Source: a virus. From it: 21,643 nucleotides of DNA. Position 1 is the first letter of the stretch. Each line of letters starts with the position of its first letter. The DNA is taken from IMG/VR virus record IMGVR_UViG_3300031687_000123, positions 1-21,643 of that record; one strand, written 5' to 3'. Shown piece after piece: positions 8,451 to 16,956 of the stretch. The notes beneath the pieces are model-generated. The model was not told the origin of the DNA, searched no databases, and was given only the letters and a program-made list of their open reading frames with translations. Both the position numbers and the translations under genes were made by a program.

Positions 8451-10613
8451 ATGCCAGAAAATAGAACAGAAGCTTTCAATTCAAAATACTCCTTTAACAG
8501 GGTTATTAGGCCTAAAGTACGCCCTAAATCTATAATAGAACGCCCTGACAACAGCGAGAGCAATCGAGAGAACTCTTTTAGTTCTTCAGAGCCTAGCTGG
8601 AGTAAGACTAGTGTTTCAAGGTTAGAAAAAGAATTTATTGCGGATAAAAAGATTAACCGTCCTGTGAAAGTAGACACTAGCGGAAGTTCTATTTATAAAA
8701 CACACAGTATGCAGGTTCCTGTAAGTAACACGCCTGCAGGTTCTCCCCATGAAGTTTCTTTTGGTGAAACCTTATCCGACATAGCGGCAAGAAACAAGGT
8801 ATCTGTACAGCAGATAGTAGACAATAATAAGATTAAAAACGCTAATAAAATATATGCAGGGCAGAAGATTTATATACCTAGAGGTGTTTTTGAGTTAGAT
8901 GGGCCTGAAGCAGATGGTATAAATGCCCCTCCTGAACAATCTGTGTTTGATAAACTTAAACGCTTCTTTGGGGGAGGTAATAATATAGCAGGTGTAGGAG
9001 CAAAAAGAGCGGCGCAAGGGCCAGATCCTTCAGGTTTAATGACACCTACAATGATGGCAAAATATAAAATAGCTGTAGCAAGAGACACTAAGATAGTACT
9101 CACTAATAATTCTCAAATCAAAGATGCTCAATCTATACTTACGGATATGGGCTACAACCCAAATGGCATTGATGGTGAGATTGGCCCCGGAACTAGGAGG
9201 GCTGTTCGCAAACTACAGGCTCAACACGGCTTGGAGATAACAGGTGTTTTGACACCAAAGGTATTAAGCTTATTAAAAAGTAGTACTGTACAGGAGTACC
9301 CAGATAAACCTAACTTTAAAGCTGTTCCTATATCGTTTGATGCCAAAGACATGTCAATTTATACTGAAGTTGTTGCAGGAATAGAAAGTGGAGGTGAAGC
9401 GGCACCTTACACAGCTATGGGCGGCGCTGGTGATTCCTATGTTGGAAAGTACCAATTAGGAAAAATGGCACTAATTGATTTAAATTTCGGTTATACCCCA
9501 GACAAAATTAAAGAACTATTAGCTAATCCTAAGAAACAAGAAGAGCTATTTAAAGAATACACAAACAAAAACCACACAGAGTTAACTCGTATCTCAAAAG
9601 AATATAGAGAGATGAGTAAACAAGAACAATTGGGTGTACTAGGTTATGCTCACAATCAAGGTGCTACTGCAGCAGCAGAGTTTCTATTTACTGGAGTGGT
9701 AGGAAGTGACGCATTTGACACAGAAGGTACGAAGTATACTAGAGCTATAGTTGAAGCACTTGGTGGAGATTTTGAAGAACCTGTTTCAGCAGCTTCAACA
9801 GATCTTCCAGAATTACAAGAGTGGTCACAGGTTAGTGATGCACTAAAGGATAGAAACTCTTCTTATGTTCCTTCACACATGAAACAGTTTGTAGATGATA
9901 TATTAGGAAACAATGTAAGTGATATAAAAACAGAAAAGTTTTTTAAGACTACAGAATTAAATGCCATGAGGTCTGTAATAGGAAATAATATTACAAGAAC
10001 AGGAAGTGATGATATATTAAAAATTCTCCTAGAGGGAGGCGATACAAGTAGTATTAAACTTACACCAGATCAACTTGAACTTAAATTAAAAAATTTAGGT
10101 TATTTAAAGCTTTCCACTGAAGAAGACAGGCAACCAACCTCTGCTGAAACACAACAAGCAATAAAAAGCTTTCAGAAAAAGCAGAATTTAACTTCAGATG
10201 GAGCAGTAGGCCCCATAACAACTGATGCCCTTTTACGCATGGGCGTTGGTGAGTATAAAGATTATAAAACAGGAACAGACGATGTTAGATATGACACCAA
10301 AAACACAGATGCATTGTCACTTCTTTCTCCAGAAGGTGCTGTTAAAAAAACTATAGGGCAGTTTAACTGGAGAATAGATAAAAATGGTGTTATGTCAATA
10401 CCAGGAGATCAATACAACTTTAATGACGGATCAGATTTAAAACAAAAGTATCCTACTAAAGCAGATAAAACAAAACACTTAGCATTCAAAGCTGCACAAG
10501 TAGCTGCAGGAAGACTAAGTGTATATGGTTTTATTAGAACAGCAGCAGCTTTTGCAGGAAGTGATTCAGGTAAAGGTGATATGTTTGTTATTGATTTAGG
10601 AAAGGCTCCGTAA
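8451..10613 (+). CDS. Modular peptidoglycan hydrolase (LysM, two PG-binding domains, lysozyme-like)
   Basis: A 720-residue cell-wall enzyme when started at ATG 8451; the frame is open further upstream but that part overlaps the previous gene. Domains in order: a charged linker (1-99); a LysM domain (about 100-145, FGETLSDIAARNKVS to YAGQKIYIPRG); a peptidoglycan-binding domain (about 224-277, with GIDGEIGPGTRRAVRKLQ); a lysozyme/lytic transglycosylase-like domain (about 300-455) with likely catalytic Glu312 in AGIESGG and a GKYQLG motif; a second peptidoglycan-binding domain (about 541-597, with SDGAVGPITTDALL); and a C-terminal region of unknown fold. No signal peptide is seen. It could be a virion-associated lysin acting at entry or the endolysin acting at exit; its place among virion genes and its size favour a virion role, while the downstream holin-like gene favours lysis. 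The stop overlaps the next start as TAATG. Confidence 0.75.
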   Translation: MPENRTEAFNSKYSFNRVIRPKVRPKSIIERPDNSESNRENSFSSSEPSWSKTSVSRLEKEFIADKKINRPVKVDTSGSSIYKTHSMQVPVSNTPAGSPHEVSFGETLSDIAARNKVSVQQIVDNNKIKNANKIYAGQKIYIPRGVFELDGPEADGINAPPEQSVFDKLKRFFGGGNNIAGVGAKRAAQGPDPSGLMTPTMMAKYKIAVARDTKIVLTNNSQIKDAQSILTDMGYNPNGIDGEIGPGTRRAVRKLQAQHGLEITGVLTPKVLSLLKSSTVQEYPDKPNFKAVPISFDAKDMSIYTEVVAGIESGGEAAPYTAMGGAGDSYVGKYQLGKMALIDLNFGYTPDKIKELLANPKKQEELFKEYTNKNHTELTRISKEYREMSKQEQLGVLGYAHNQGATAAAEFLFTGVVGSDAFDTEGTKYTRAIVEALGGDFEEPVSAASTDLPELQEWSQVSDALKDRNSSYVPSHMKQFVDDILGNNVSDIKTEKFFKTTELNAMRSVIGNNITRTGSDDILKILLEGGDTSSIKLTPDQLELKLKNLGYLKLSTEEDRQPTSAETQQAIKSFQKKQNLTSDGAVGPITTDALLRMGVGEYKDYKTGTDDVRYDTKNTDALSLLSPEGAVKKTIGQFNWRIDKNGVMSIPGDQYNFNDGSDLKQKYPTKADKTKHLAFKAAQVAAGRLSVYGFIRTAAAFAGSDSGKGDMFVIDLGKAP

Positions 10614-11056
10614 TGTTTGGACTTCCTTTAGAACTTATAACCATGCTTTTCTCTACTATCTTAGGTGGAGTAATGTCTATCTGGGGGCAGAACACTAAGA
10701 ATAAGAATGCACAACAGAACATGATGCTCCAGACTGCATCGTTTAACGCTAAACAAGTTAACACCGCTAGAGATGCAGGTAAGACAGATAAACACTTTGC
10801 TTGGACAAGGCGAATTATTGCTCTGTCTGCTGTAGGATCTATTATAGTACTTCCCAAGCTAGTAGCCGTATGGTATCCTGAAGTCAATGTAATTGTAGGT
10901 TACACAGAAATACAAGGTGGTTTTATGAACTTCCTGTTTGGCCCTGAAGAAGCAATCCAATGGAAAGCTGCAAGAGGTTTCGTTATAACACCATTAGATA
11001 CACACATAGTCTCAGCCATTGTAGGGTTATACTTTGGCGCAGGTTTTACTAAGTAG
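10613..11056 (+). CDS. Three-helix holin-like membrane protein
   Basis: A 147-residue protein with hydrophobic segments at about residues 3-24, 66-87 and 128-145, separated by a polar Asn/Gln/Lys-rich loop (25-60) and a second loop containing FGPEEAIQWK. The layout resembles the three-transmembrane holins of the gene-transfer-agent release type. Its start overlaps the lysin stop by one base (TAATG, 10611-10615), so the two are probably made together, consistent with holin plus lysin. The holin call is an inference from topology and neighbour; a structural membrane protein used in DNA ejection is an alternative. Confidence 0.55.
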   Translation: MFGLPLELITMLFSTILGGVMSIWGQNTKNKNAQQNMMLQTASFNAKQVNTARDAGKTDKHFAWTRRIIALSAVGSIIVLPKLVAVWYPEVNVIVGYTEIQGGFMNFLFGPEEAIQWKAARGFVITPLDTHIVSAIVGLYFGAGFTK

Positions 11057-11065
11057 GATAGAAAT

Positions 11066-11626
11066 ATGTTTCAAGCACCCATCCCCGGCCAATCGTTGAC
11101 CACAGAACCCAAGAATACGCCTTGGGAAAACCCCTCTGAAATGTCTAAAGTAGAAGATGTTATAAAGTACTATATTACAAAGATGAGTAATCCAGAAGTA
11201 ATGGATGACATTCTTGCTATTCTGCAGGCGGGGGCTTCAATTAAATCACTTGTTGAAGGTACTTATACACAAGGTGTTATGAGAGGCATGCATACATTAG
11301 ACGCAGGGATGCTTGCTGCCCCTACACTCGTTCTGTTTATGCAAGCTGTAGCAAAGGAAGTAGGGCTAGAGGTTTCCCTTGATAATACAGATCCTGTTCG
11401 TAGGGCAGAGAGAAAAGAAAAAGAAAGATTTATGGCTTTGGTAACTAGCTACATGGCTGAAAATCCAGAGCAGGACGAAGGTACAGAGTTACTTCAGAGC
11501 ATGTCTGACTCACTTAGTGAAGATATACCTGAGAGTGAAGATATGCCAGAGGAACCTGATGTTTCACTGGAAGAAGAGACTTCTGAAGAAGCCCCATCTA
11601 TGGGCTTAATGGCGAGAGGAACTTAA
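11066..11626 (+). CDS. Unknown late protein with acidic tail
   Basis: A 186-residue protein that I cannot name. It begins FQAPIPGQSLTTEPKN and a Pro/Trp segment, followed by a helical core (residues about 25-130) with LQAGASIKSLVEGTYTQGVM and a hydrophobic AAPTLVLFMQAVAKEVGLEV stretch, then a strongly acidic tail from about 140 onward that is rich in Glu, Asp and Ser. Acidic tails of this kind occur in phage assembly chaperones and internal virion proteins. It sits between the holin-like gene and two further late proteins with gaps of 9 bases and 1 base, so it is part of the same late operon. Confidence 0.5.
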   Translation: MFQAPIPGQSLTTEPKNTPWENPSEMSKVEDVIKYYITKMSNPEVMDDILAILQAGASIKSLVEGTYTQGVMRGMHTLDAGMLAAPTLVLFMQAVAKEVGLEVSLDNTDPVRRAERKEKERFMALVTSYMAENPEQDEGTELLQSMSDSLSEDIPESEDMPEEPDVSLEEETSEEAPSMGLMARGT

Positions 11627-11627
11627 C

Positions 11628-12983
11628 ATGAGTTTTTTAGAAGATTTAGCGGGATCATTTCTAAACCGTGTAAATAAAGAGATGGATGTTAGGTCAGATA
11701 AAGCTGATGAAAGAGTTGAAGAGCAAGAAGATCTAGCTCGACAAAACTTAGCTGACGTAAAAATCCGTGGAAGAAGGGCTACTGAGGCTACAAAGCTTGC
11801 CTATAAGGCGAAGACTTTAGGTGCTAATGATGACCAAATAGCCGCCGCTATGAGTAGTGGCATGGCTGGGATTGCTGATTTTGTCAACCTGTTAGAGACT
11901 GCTCGTAGTGATATGAGTGGCGGTGAACTAGGCCAAGATGATATAAGCGCGTTAATTGATCTTCAGGGCATACCCGATATGGAGTATGGAACGTATGAAG
12001 AGATGGCGAACACAGTGTATGGGGCTAACAAAACAGAACCTACAGAAATGGCAGAGATTCCTGGTTGGGCTAAAATTCTAGGTCTTTCAGCAGATGAAGA
12101 AGCTAAACGGGAATTGGCAAGTACACCATTTGCAAGCGGCTACACTGTCCAACAGATTAATGATATGGCAGCAGAACCAGATTACCAAGGTCTTCCGGGT
12201 TTAGAGTCAACTACCATGACATACAAAAAGCTCCCAAGAATGGGCAGTGAAAAAGGTATGGAATGGAGCATTAAGCTAGGCGATGATATTACTAGTATGC
12301 GTGACGAAGATGCTTACAAGAAACTATTTAAAACCGCCAAAAATGAAATACAGCTACTAATGGAGCAAGATCCTCCTGTAGATCCAGAAGAAATTGCCGC
12401 CAAGAAAGCTGAACTAAAAGCTCGTACTGGTAAGTATATTAGAGACAGGATTGATGTAGCGGTGAGAGCTACTGCAGATGTGTACAAAACTACCTTCTTT
12501 AAAAACGGATCTGTAATAAGCCTTTTTGATAACTTAATACAAGAGGGTGTATATTCTGAGGCAGACATAGCAGAAATGACTAGGGGATTAATTGAGCCAG
12601 AGGCAGAAAACCCAGATTTAAATGACCCTAGAATTGTTACAAAAACGGAAGAGACAGGTGCGGTGCCAGAAGAAAAAGCGCCTGTTATAGCAACTCCACC
12701 AGAAGGTATTCCGGGAGTCTTAGTCCACGGCAAGAAGTATAAAGGAAAGTATGAATCAAAAGGCAAATCAAAAGATGGCGTAGCAATAATGGAGCCTATT
12801 TTGGTAGACCCAAGACCGCCTGAAGATGAAGTAGTAGAAGAAAGAAGAATAGCCTCTGGTAGAATAGTAAAAGTATTCCCTTATCAAGAGTGGAATAAAA
12901 AATATGGGGATACACACGATCCACTTACAGGGTATCCCTTACCCATACCTGGCCTAGAGAAATATTTTGGAGTTGAGGAATAA
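11628..12983 (+). CDS. Unknown late protein, probably virion-associated
   Basis: A 451-residue hydrophilic protein that I do not recognise by family. The N-terminal third is helical and charged (FLEDLAGSFLNRVNKEMDVR, then DERVEEQEDLARQNLADV), suggesting a coiled coil. The middle has alternating charged helices, and residues about 345-420 are Pro/Glu/Lys-rich and probably disordered. The C-terminus (VFPYQEWNKKYGDTHDPLTG) is a short aromatic-rich motif that could be a docking segment. No membrane segment or catalytic motif is visible. It lies immediately before the 1161-residue protein, the place where short-tailed phages commonly keep internal core or ejection proteins, so that role is suggested by context only. 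Confidence 0.5.
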   Translation: MSFLEDLAGSFLNRVNKEMDVRSDKADERVEEQEDLARQNLADVKIRGRRATEATKLAYKAKTLGANDDQIAAAMSSGMAGIADFVNLLETARSDMSGGELGQDDISALIDLQGIPDMEYGTYEEMANTVYGANKTEPTEMAEIPGWAKILGLSADEEAKRELASTPFASGYTVQQINDMAAEPDYQGLPGLESTTMTYKKLPRMGSEKGMEWSIKLGDDITSMRDEDAYKKLFKTAKNEIQLLMEQDPPVDPEEIAAKKAELKARTGKYIRDRIDVAVRATADVYKTTFFKNGSVISLFDNLIQEGVYSEADIAEMTRGLIEPEAENPDLNDPRIVTKTEETGAVPEEKAPVIATPPEGIPGVLVHGKKYKGKYESKGKSKDGVAIMEPILVDPRPPEDEVVEERRIASGRIVKVFPYQEWNKKYGDTHDPLTGYPLPIPGLEKYFGVEE

Positions 12984-12987
12984 TATA

Positions 12988-15900
12988 ATGGGTATTTTTG
13001 AAGATCAATTTGACAACGAAATGGGATCAGTTGATCCTGAAACCTCAGAAACAGGACAACCTTTTAATATTGATAAGAGTGTTACTTTAAAGAAAGACGA
13101 TCTTCTAAAGTATCAGCACCTCACGCCTATCAAGCAGTATATGATAGAAAGGAAAGGTGTAGACTACAAAGACAAACCTGATGAGCAGGTAGTAGATGAT
13201 TTTGTAGAACACATGCGCTTCTTTAATACCAATGTAGTATCTACTGCAGGGGAAGCTCGTTTTGTTTCTAAAGCTACTTCTAAACAAAAGGCTATAGCGA
13301 ATAAAGCTTACCAAACATATGAACAATTAGGCAACGTCTTTGTAAATGACGGCTTCTTTGGGGCTGTTAAAGGTGTAGGGCAGTACATAGAAGCGGCTGC
13401 CAAAGACCCCACAAACTATATAGGCATTGCTACAGGTGGTGCGGCTAGATTGGCAGCAGCAGGAACTCAGATTGGTGGCAAGCAAGTTGTTAAAGCCGCT
13501 GTTAGGGCTGCAGGGCGAAACTCTATACGCGATGGACTTACTAAAGCTGCGGCTAAAAAGAAGGCTAATGAAGTGGCTGTAGAAGCGGCGTCTAGGTTTG
13601 TAGCTGCAGGAGCCTCTAAGAAATCTGCAGGTAAAGTATTTGAAAAAGTGGCTAAGGAGGGTAATTATCTTTTTAGGAAAGCTGCTTTTGAAACTGCAAG
13701 GAAAGAGGCTCAAGAAAAACTTTTTAAGTCAGCTACCAAGAAAGGACTTGTGGCGGCTACAATATCTGATTCCGCATTTGCTGTATTTCAGGATGTAGAG
13801 TATCAAAATGTTTTGCTTGATGTAGGCGCACAGGAAGAATACTCCGCTATGCAAACTGGTTTTGCTACTGTTTTTGGCGCTGTAGGAGGTGGTGCCGCTT
13901 TAGCCGCTACTAAGTTTAAAGGTAAGTCAGGTTTAGTCGCAATATCACCAGACGGAAAAGTAACAAAAGATATTTTAGAAAAATACAAAGTTCCTGTGTC
14001 TAAGGCAGATGCTAATAAAATATCTAAGCAGTTGGCTAAGGATGTAGATGATTGGGCTGTTAAAGTGCAACAAGGAACAGAACTCTCTGCGGCTGCAATG
14101 CCTGTAGACTTAGTTAAAAGTATATTCTTAGGCGCTGATGGCAAAGGAGGTTTAGCTAAAGCTTATAAAGACATAGGCATGCCAATGACTGACGAAAAGC
14201 ATATTACAGATTACGCTACAAATATTGCAATGCTATTAGACCCTAAAGAATTAAAAAGAATTAATAAAATAATAGAACCTCTGGCAGGGTTTACTCTTGG
14301 AGAAATGGCAGACAACAGAACAATAGCCTCTGTTTTAGCAAGAACAATGTCTGACAGTGGTAAAAATCTTAATGTTGCTGGTCAATTTAAGAAGATGATA
14401 AATATGGGTTTAATGAGTACAGATTCAAAAGTAAATGCTTTGGTTGAATCTGGCAATACTCTAATTGAGGGCGAAGCTAAAAAGCTTAATTCCAATAAAC
14501 TTGCATATGCTCAGTCTGTGTGGAAAAGACTTCTAGTTTCTTCTCCTCAAACAACTGCACTGAACGTTGTAGGCTTTGGTCAATTTGCGATAGGCTCCAC
14601 TTTTGCTGACATATTGAATGGCGGTAGGTACATGGGGTTAGGATTAGCGCAAGGAGGTATGACCACTGAAGCAGGAACAGAGAGCCTTAGAAAAGGAAAG
14701 GCTTTGCTTGCGCTACAGTATCAAAAGATGAAAAACTTTGCAGATCCGTATACTACTTCAGAAGCTTACATGTCAATTTTAGAATCGGAACCAGAGATTT
14801 CTAAGAAGTTAATGCAGACTATCACAGGTGGTATTGAGGCTACATCAGAAAAATATAAAATAGATCCTAACAGTAAAGTTTACAAGTCTTTAGAAGCTTT
14901 CACTACGGCTGCAAACCAGCTTACGGGTGTTCGTATACAAGATAACTGGACAAAATCTCAGATGTATATGTCTGAATTAGATAAAGCAATTAGGCTTACT
15001 GACAATGAGGCTCTAAGAGGCGTGTACAAAGACGGAACTACTCTTAAACAACTCTTACAAGATGGCAATACTAATTTAATATCTGAAGATATGGCTAACT
15101 ATGCATTAGGTAATACCTTAGAATCTGTATTCTCTAAAAATTATACAGTAGCAAAGCCTGGCAGTGGCATAGCAGGTGAATCCTTATCAGGTCTGGCACA
15201 GTTAGTTGAGAAATTTTCTAACACACCTATACTGGGAACCATTCTACCTTTCGGAAGATTTTTTAATAACGTAGTTGCGTCCTCTTACAAGTGGAGTCCT
15301 TTAGCTTATGGCGGTATAGGCATGAGTATGGCATCTAAGATTGCAAAGAGATCTAAGGGAGAGGGAGTTGATTTAGCTGCAGGGGAAGCTTTCTCTCGCG
15401 CTACTGTAGGAACAACCGCTTTATGGAGCTTGGCAGAGGCAGATAAAGGGCGAAGAGAAAAAGGGTTAGCTTATTATGAAGTAGAAGGGGATGGCGGCAC
15501 TATCATAGACGTTAAAAATACTTTCCCGTTATCTATGTACTTGGCTATAGGAAGAGTAATGAGGTTGCGTATGGATGATGAGCCTATACCTCCTGAACTA
15601 CAGTTAGACGCATTGGCGCAACTTGCTGTAGGTCAACTTGCAAAGGATGCTCAGTTTGGAAATGATCTTCTAAACATTATGGATGTAATTTCTAATGCAG
15701 GAGTAGATGGAGCAAGAGGGCCAGACTACAAAGCTATAGGAAAGATAACAGGTAATGTTTTAGCAGGCGTAACTAGGCCGTTAGATGCTATCAACAGAAC
15801 TGTTGGTTTCGTACTTGAGAATGATGTGGCTAAAGATGTACGCCAAGCTCAAAGCGGTGGCGCTGTGTTTACGCAGTCCTCAACTAAATATATGGATAAT

Positions 15901-16473
15901 ATAATAGAAGCTTTCATTGGTAAGTCAGAAACATTAACAGGAAAAGAGTTGCGGGTGGCTACCAGAGAAGGAGATGTATATGATGCAAACCCTTTTGCAA
16001 GGCTGTTTGGTGTCAATGTTAAGCAAGGACGTACTGCTACAGAAAAAGCTTACTCAATGGCAGAGATGCATGCATGGAAAGCTAGTGAGCGAACCAAGAT
16101 GCCTGCGTATGACAGGATGCTCAATGAGGTACTAGCACCTACTCTAGAAAGAAATACACAGAGACTTATAAGCTCTAATAAATTTAAGAAAGCAGGTCTT
16201 ACTGAGCGAAGGTCTATGTTAAAAAGTATGCTTAAAGAAGTAAAGAAAGCTGCTCGTACAGATGCAGGAGATGGATCTCTTGGTGCTAATAATCAGAGAC
16301 TTCGACTTGCTAACTTAGCTAGTAAGAAGGGCACAAAAGAGATACGGCGTGAAGCTCTAGGGTTTATGAAAAGACGATATAGCATAGACTCGCCCTTAGA
16401 GGAATTTAGTTTTACAGAGTTGGATGTATTCATAGACTTTGTGGATGCATTAGAAGATAATTATCAGCTATAA
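12988..16473 (+). CDS. Very large probable internal virion (DNA ejection) protein
   Basis: An 1161-residue protein, the longest in the window and the last of the plus-strand module. I chose ATG 12988, preceded by GAGGAA at a suitable distance; a TTG 21 bases upstream extends the frame but overlaps the previous stop. Residues about 120-260 are Ala/Lys-rich amphipathic helices. Hydrophobic Gly/Ala-rich stretches occur near residues 291-310 (FGAVGGGAALAATKF) and 524-545 (ALNVVGFGQFAIGSTFADIL), which could insert in a membrane. The C-terminal 150 residues are highly basic and helical. Size, composition and position at the end of the virion genes match T7 gp16-like ejection proteins and other large multi-domain phage proteins. 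I see no lytic transglycosylase or protease motif I can defend, so the function is an inference. Confidence 0.6.
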   Translation: MGIFEDQFDNEMGSVDPETSETGQPFNIDKSVTLKKDDLLKYQHLTPIKQYMIERKGVDYKDKPDEQVVDDFVEHMRFFNTNVVSTAGEARFVSKATSKQKAIANKAYQTYEQLGNVFVNDGFFGAVKGVGQYIEAAAKDPTNYIGIATGGAARLAAAGTQIGGKQVVKAAVRAAGRNSIRDGLTKAAAKKKANEVAVEAASRFVAAGASKKSAGKVFEKVAKEGNYLFRKAAFETARKEAQEKLFKSATKKGLVAATISDSAFAVFQDVEYQNVLLDVGAQEEYSAMQTGFATVFGAVGGGAALAATKFKGKSGLVAISPDGKVTKDILEKYKVPVSKADANKISKQLAKDVDDWAVKVQQGTELSAAAMPVDLVKSIFLGADGKGGLAKAYKDIGMPMTDEKHITDYATNIAMLLDPKELKRINKIIEPLAGFTLGEMADNRTIASVLARTMSDSGKNLNVAGQFKKMINMGLMSTDSKVNALVESGNTLIEGEAKKLNSNKLAYAQSVWKRLLVSSPQTTALNVVGFGQFAIGSTFADILNGGRYMGLGLAQGGMTTEAGTESLRKGKALLALQYQKMKNFADPYTTSEAYMSILESEPEISKKLMQTITGGIEATSEKYKIDPNSKVYKSLEAFTTAANQLTGVRIQDNWTKSQMYMSELDKAIRLTDNEALRGVYKDGTTLKQLLQDGNTNLISEDMANYALGNTLESVFSKNYTVAKPGSGIAGESLSGLAQLVEKFSNTPILGTILPFGRFFNNVVASSYKWSPLAYGGIGMSMASKIAKRSKGEGVDLAAGEAFSRATVGTTALWSLAEADKGRREKGLAYYEVEGDGGTIIDVKNTFPLSMYLAIGRVMRLRMDDEPIPPELQLDALAQLAVGQLAKDAQFGNDLLNIMDVISNAGVDGARGPDYKAIGKITGNVLAGVTRPLDAINRTVGFVLENDVAKDVRQAQSGGAVFTQSSTKYMDNIIEAFIGKSETLTGKELRVATREGDVYDANPFARLFGVNVKQGRTATEKAYSMAEMHAWKASERTKMPAYDRMLNEVLAPTLERNTQRLISSNKFKKAGLTERRSMLKSMLKEVKKAARTDAGDGSLGANNQRLRLANLASKKGTKEIRREALGFMKRRYSIDSPLEEFSFTELDVFIDFVDALEDNYQL

Positions 16474-16479
16474 AAGTAA

Positions 16480-16502
16480 AAGAGGGGCTATTTGCCCCCC
16501 TT
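16480..16502 (-). terminator. Hairpin terminator of the minus-strand operon
   Basis: Read on the minus strand, 16502-16494 pairs with 16488-16480 as a stem of up to 9 pairs (one G-U) closing a 5-base AAATA loop. It is followed by a T-rich tail (TTACTTTTA, 16479-16471). On the plus strand the same arms have an A-C mismatch and a poorer tail, so it should stop leftward transcription better than rightward. It overlaps the stop codon of the 53-residue gene. Confidence 0.65.
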
Positions 16503-16649
16503 CCTTTCTGTGATTATTTCTTGGTAGAGAACGTACAGCTTTTTAAAAGCTAGTACTGCTTCTTCGTAGTTCTGACAAAAAGGCTTCAAGATAAGAATAG
16601 CCTCGTCTGGAACTTCTAGGTGGTCTAAGTGAGCTACATTTATAGCCAT
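16488..16649 (-). CDS. Unrecognised 53-residue protein
   Basis: A short open frame: ATG at 16649, stop TAG at 16490-16488. The product begins MAINVAHLDHLEVPDE, continues with ILILKPFCQNYEEA and a helical LAFKKLYVLYQEI segment, and ends in a basic ERKGGK. A strong ribosome-binding site (AAAAAAGGAG) lies about eight bases upstream, and a sigma70-like promoter lies about 30 bases further. No family is recognised. It is the last gene of the minus-strand module and its stop codon falls inside the terminator stem. The clean start signals argue that it is real despite its size. Confidence 0.65.
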   Translation of the reverse strand: MAINVAHLDHLEVPDEAILILKPFCQNYEEAVLAFKKLYVLYQEIITERKGGK

Positions 16650-16680
16650 AATACTTTCTCCTTTTTTGTATTATAAATAC

Positions 16681-16709
16681 CATATAGGTGAGCAGTATTA
16701 ATACGTCAA
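16681..16709 (-). promoter_or_regulatory. Sigma70-like promoter for the 53-residue gene
   Basis: On the minus strand, TTGACG (16709-16704) is followed after exactly 17 bases by TATATG (16686-16681). A second TATAAT lies at 16675-16670 but has no good -35 box. The site points at the 53-residue gene, so that gene may have its own transcript in addition to operon read-through. Confidence 0.5.
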
Positions 16710-16733
16710 GGGTTTACAAGAAAAAAGTATATT

Positions 16734-16946
16734 TTATTTAGAGGGGGCGCTTTTGCGCCTCTTTCTTTTTTCTAACTTCCAGAGAATATAGAATAGAACT
16801 ATAAGCGCAGGTTGCAAAAGTATAAATATAATAATGTTGGCTAGATAATAACCATGTCCAAACTCTCCTGGATTTCCTCCTATTACTTGCAGTATATAAA
16901 CGCAGACATTAAAAATGTTAGATATAAGTATCTCAAATTCGGTCAT
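16734..16946 (-). CDS. Two-helix membrane protein with basic tail
   Basis: A 70-residue protein when started at ATG 16946, which is preceded by AAAGGAATACCC; an ATG eight codons earlier has no ribosome-binding site and overlaps the upstream gene. It has two hydrophobic segments, about residues 5-24 (EILISNIFNVCVYILQVIGG) and 35-57 (LANIIIFILLQPALIVLFYI), linked by a short GNPGEFGHGYY turn, and a strongly basic C-terminus (KLEKRKRRKSAPSK). This hairpin with a cationic cytoplasmic tail is the topology of class II holins, but similar proteins of unknown function occur in marine phages. The plus-strand terminator hairpin lies inside its 3' end. Confidence 0.65.
   Translation of the reverse strand: MTEFEILISNIFNVCVYILQVIGGNPGEFGHGYYLANIIIFILLQPALIVLFYILWKLEKRKRRKSAPSK
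16741..16771 (+). terminator. Intrinsic terminator for the plus-strand late transcript
   Basis: On the plus strand 16741-16750 pairs with 16755-16764 (10 pairs, of which 3 are G-U or end pairs) around a TTTT loop with a GCGC core, followed by a run of six T at 16066+700, that is 16766-16771. The minus-strand reading has no T tract after the stem. It lies about 270 bases beyond the last plus-strand stop codon, inside the end of an opposing gene. Confidence 0.7.
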
Positions 16947-16956
16947 GGGTATTCCT

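Noticed and set aside
12314-12766. 150-residue open frame on the minus strand
   Set aside because: It is antisense to a well-supported plus-strand gene, rich in Ser/Val/Leu as expected of a shadow frame, and has no start signal.
12967-12987. TTG start for the 1161-residue protein
   Set aside because: It lies inside the preceding gene; ATG 12988 has GAGGAA upstream at a suitable distance.
13327-13713. 128-residue minus-strand frame
   Set aside because: Antisense shadow within the large virion gene; its Ser/Arg/Cys-rich composition is not protein-like.
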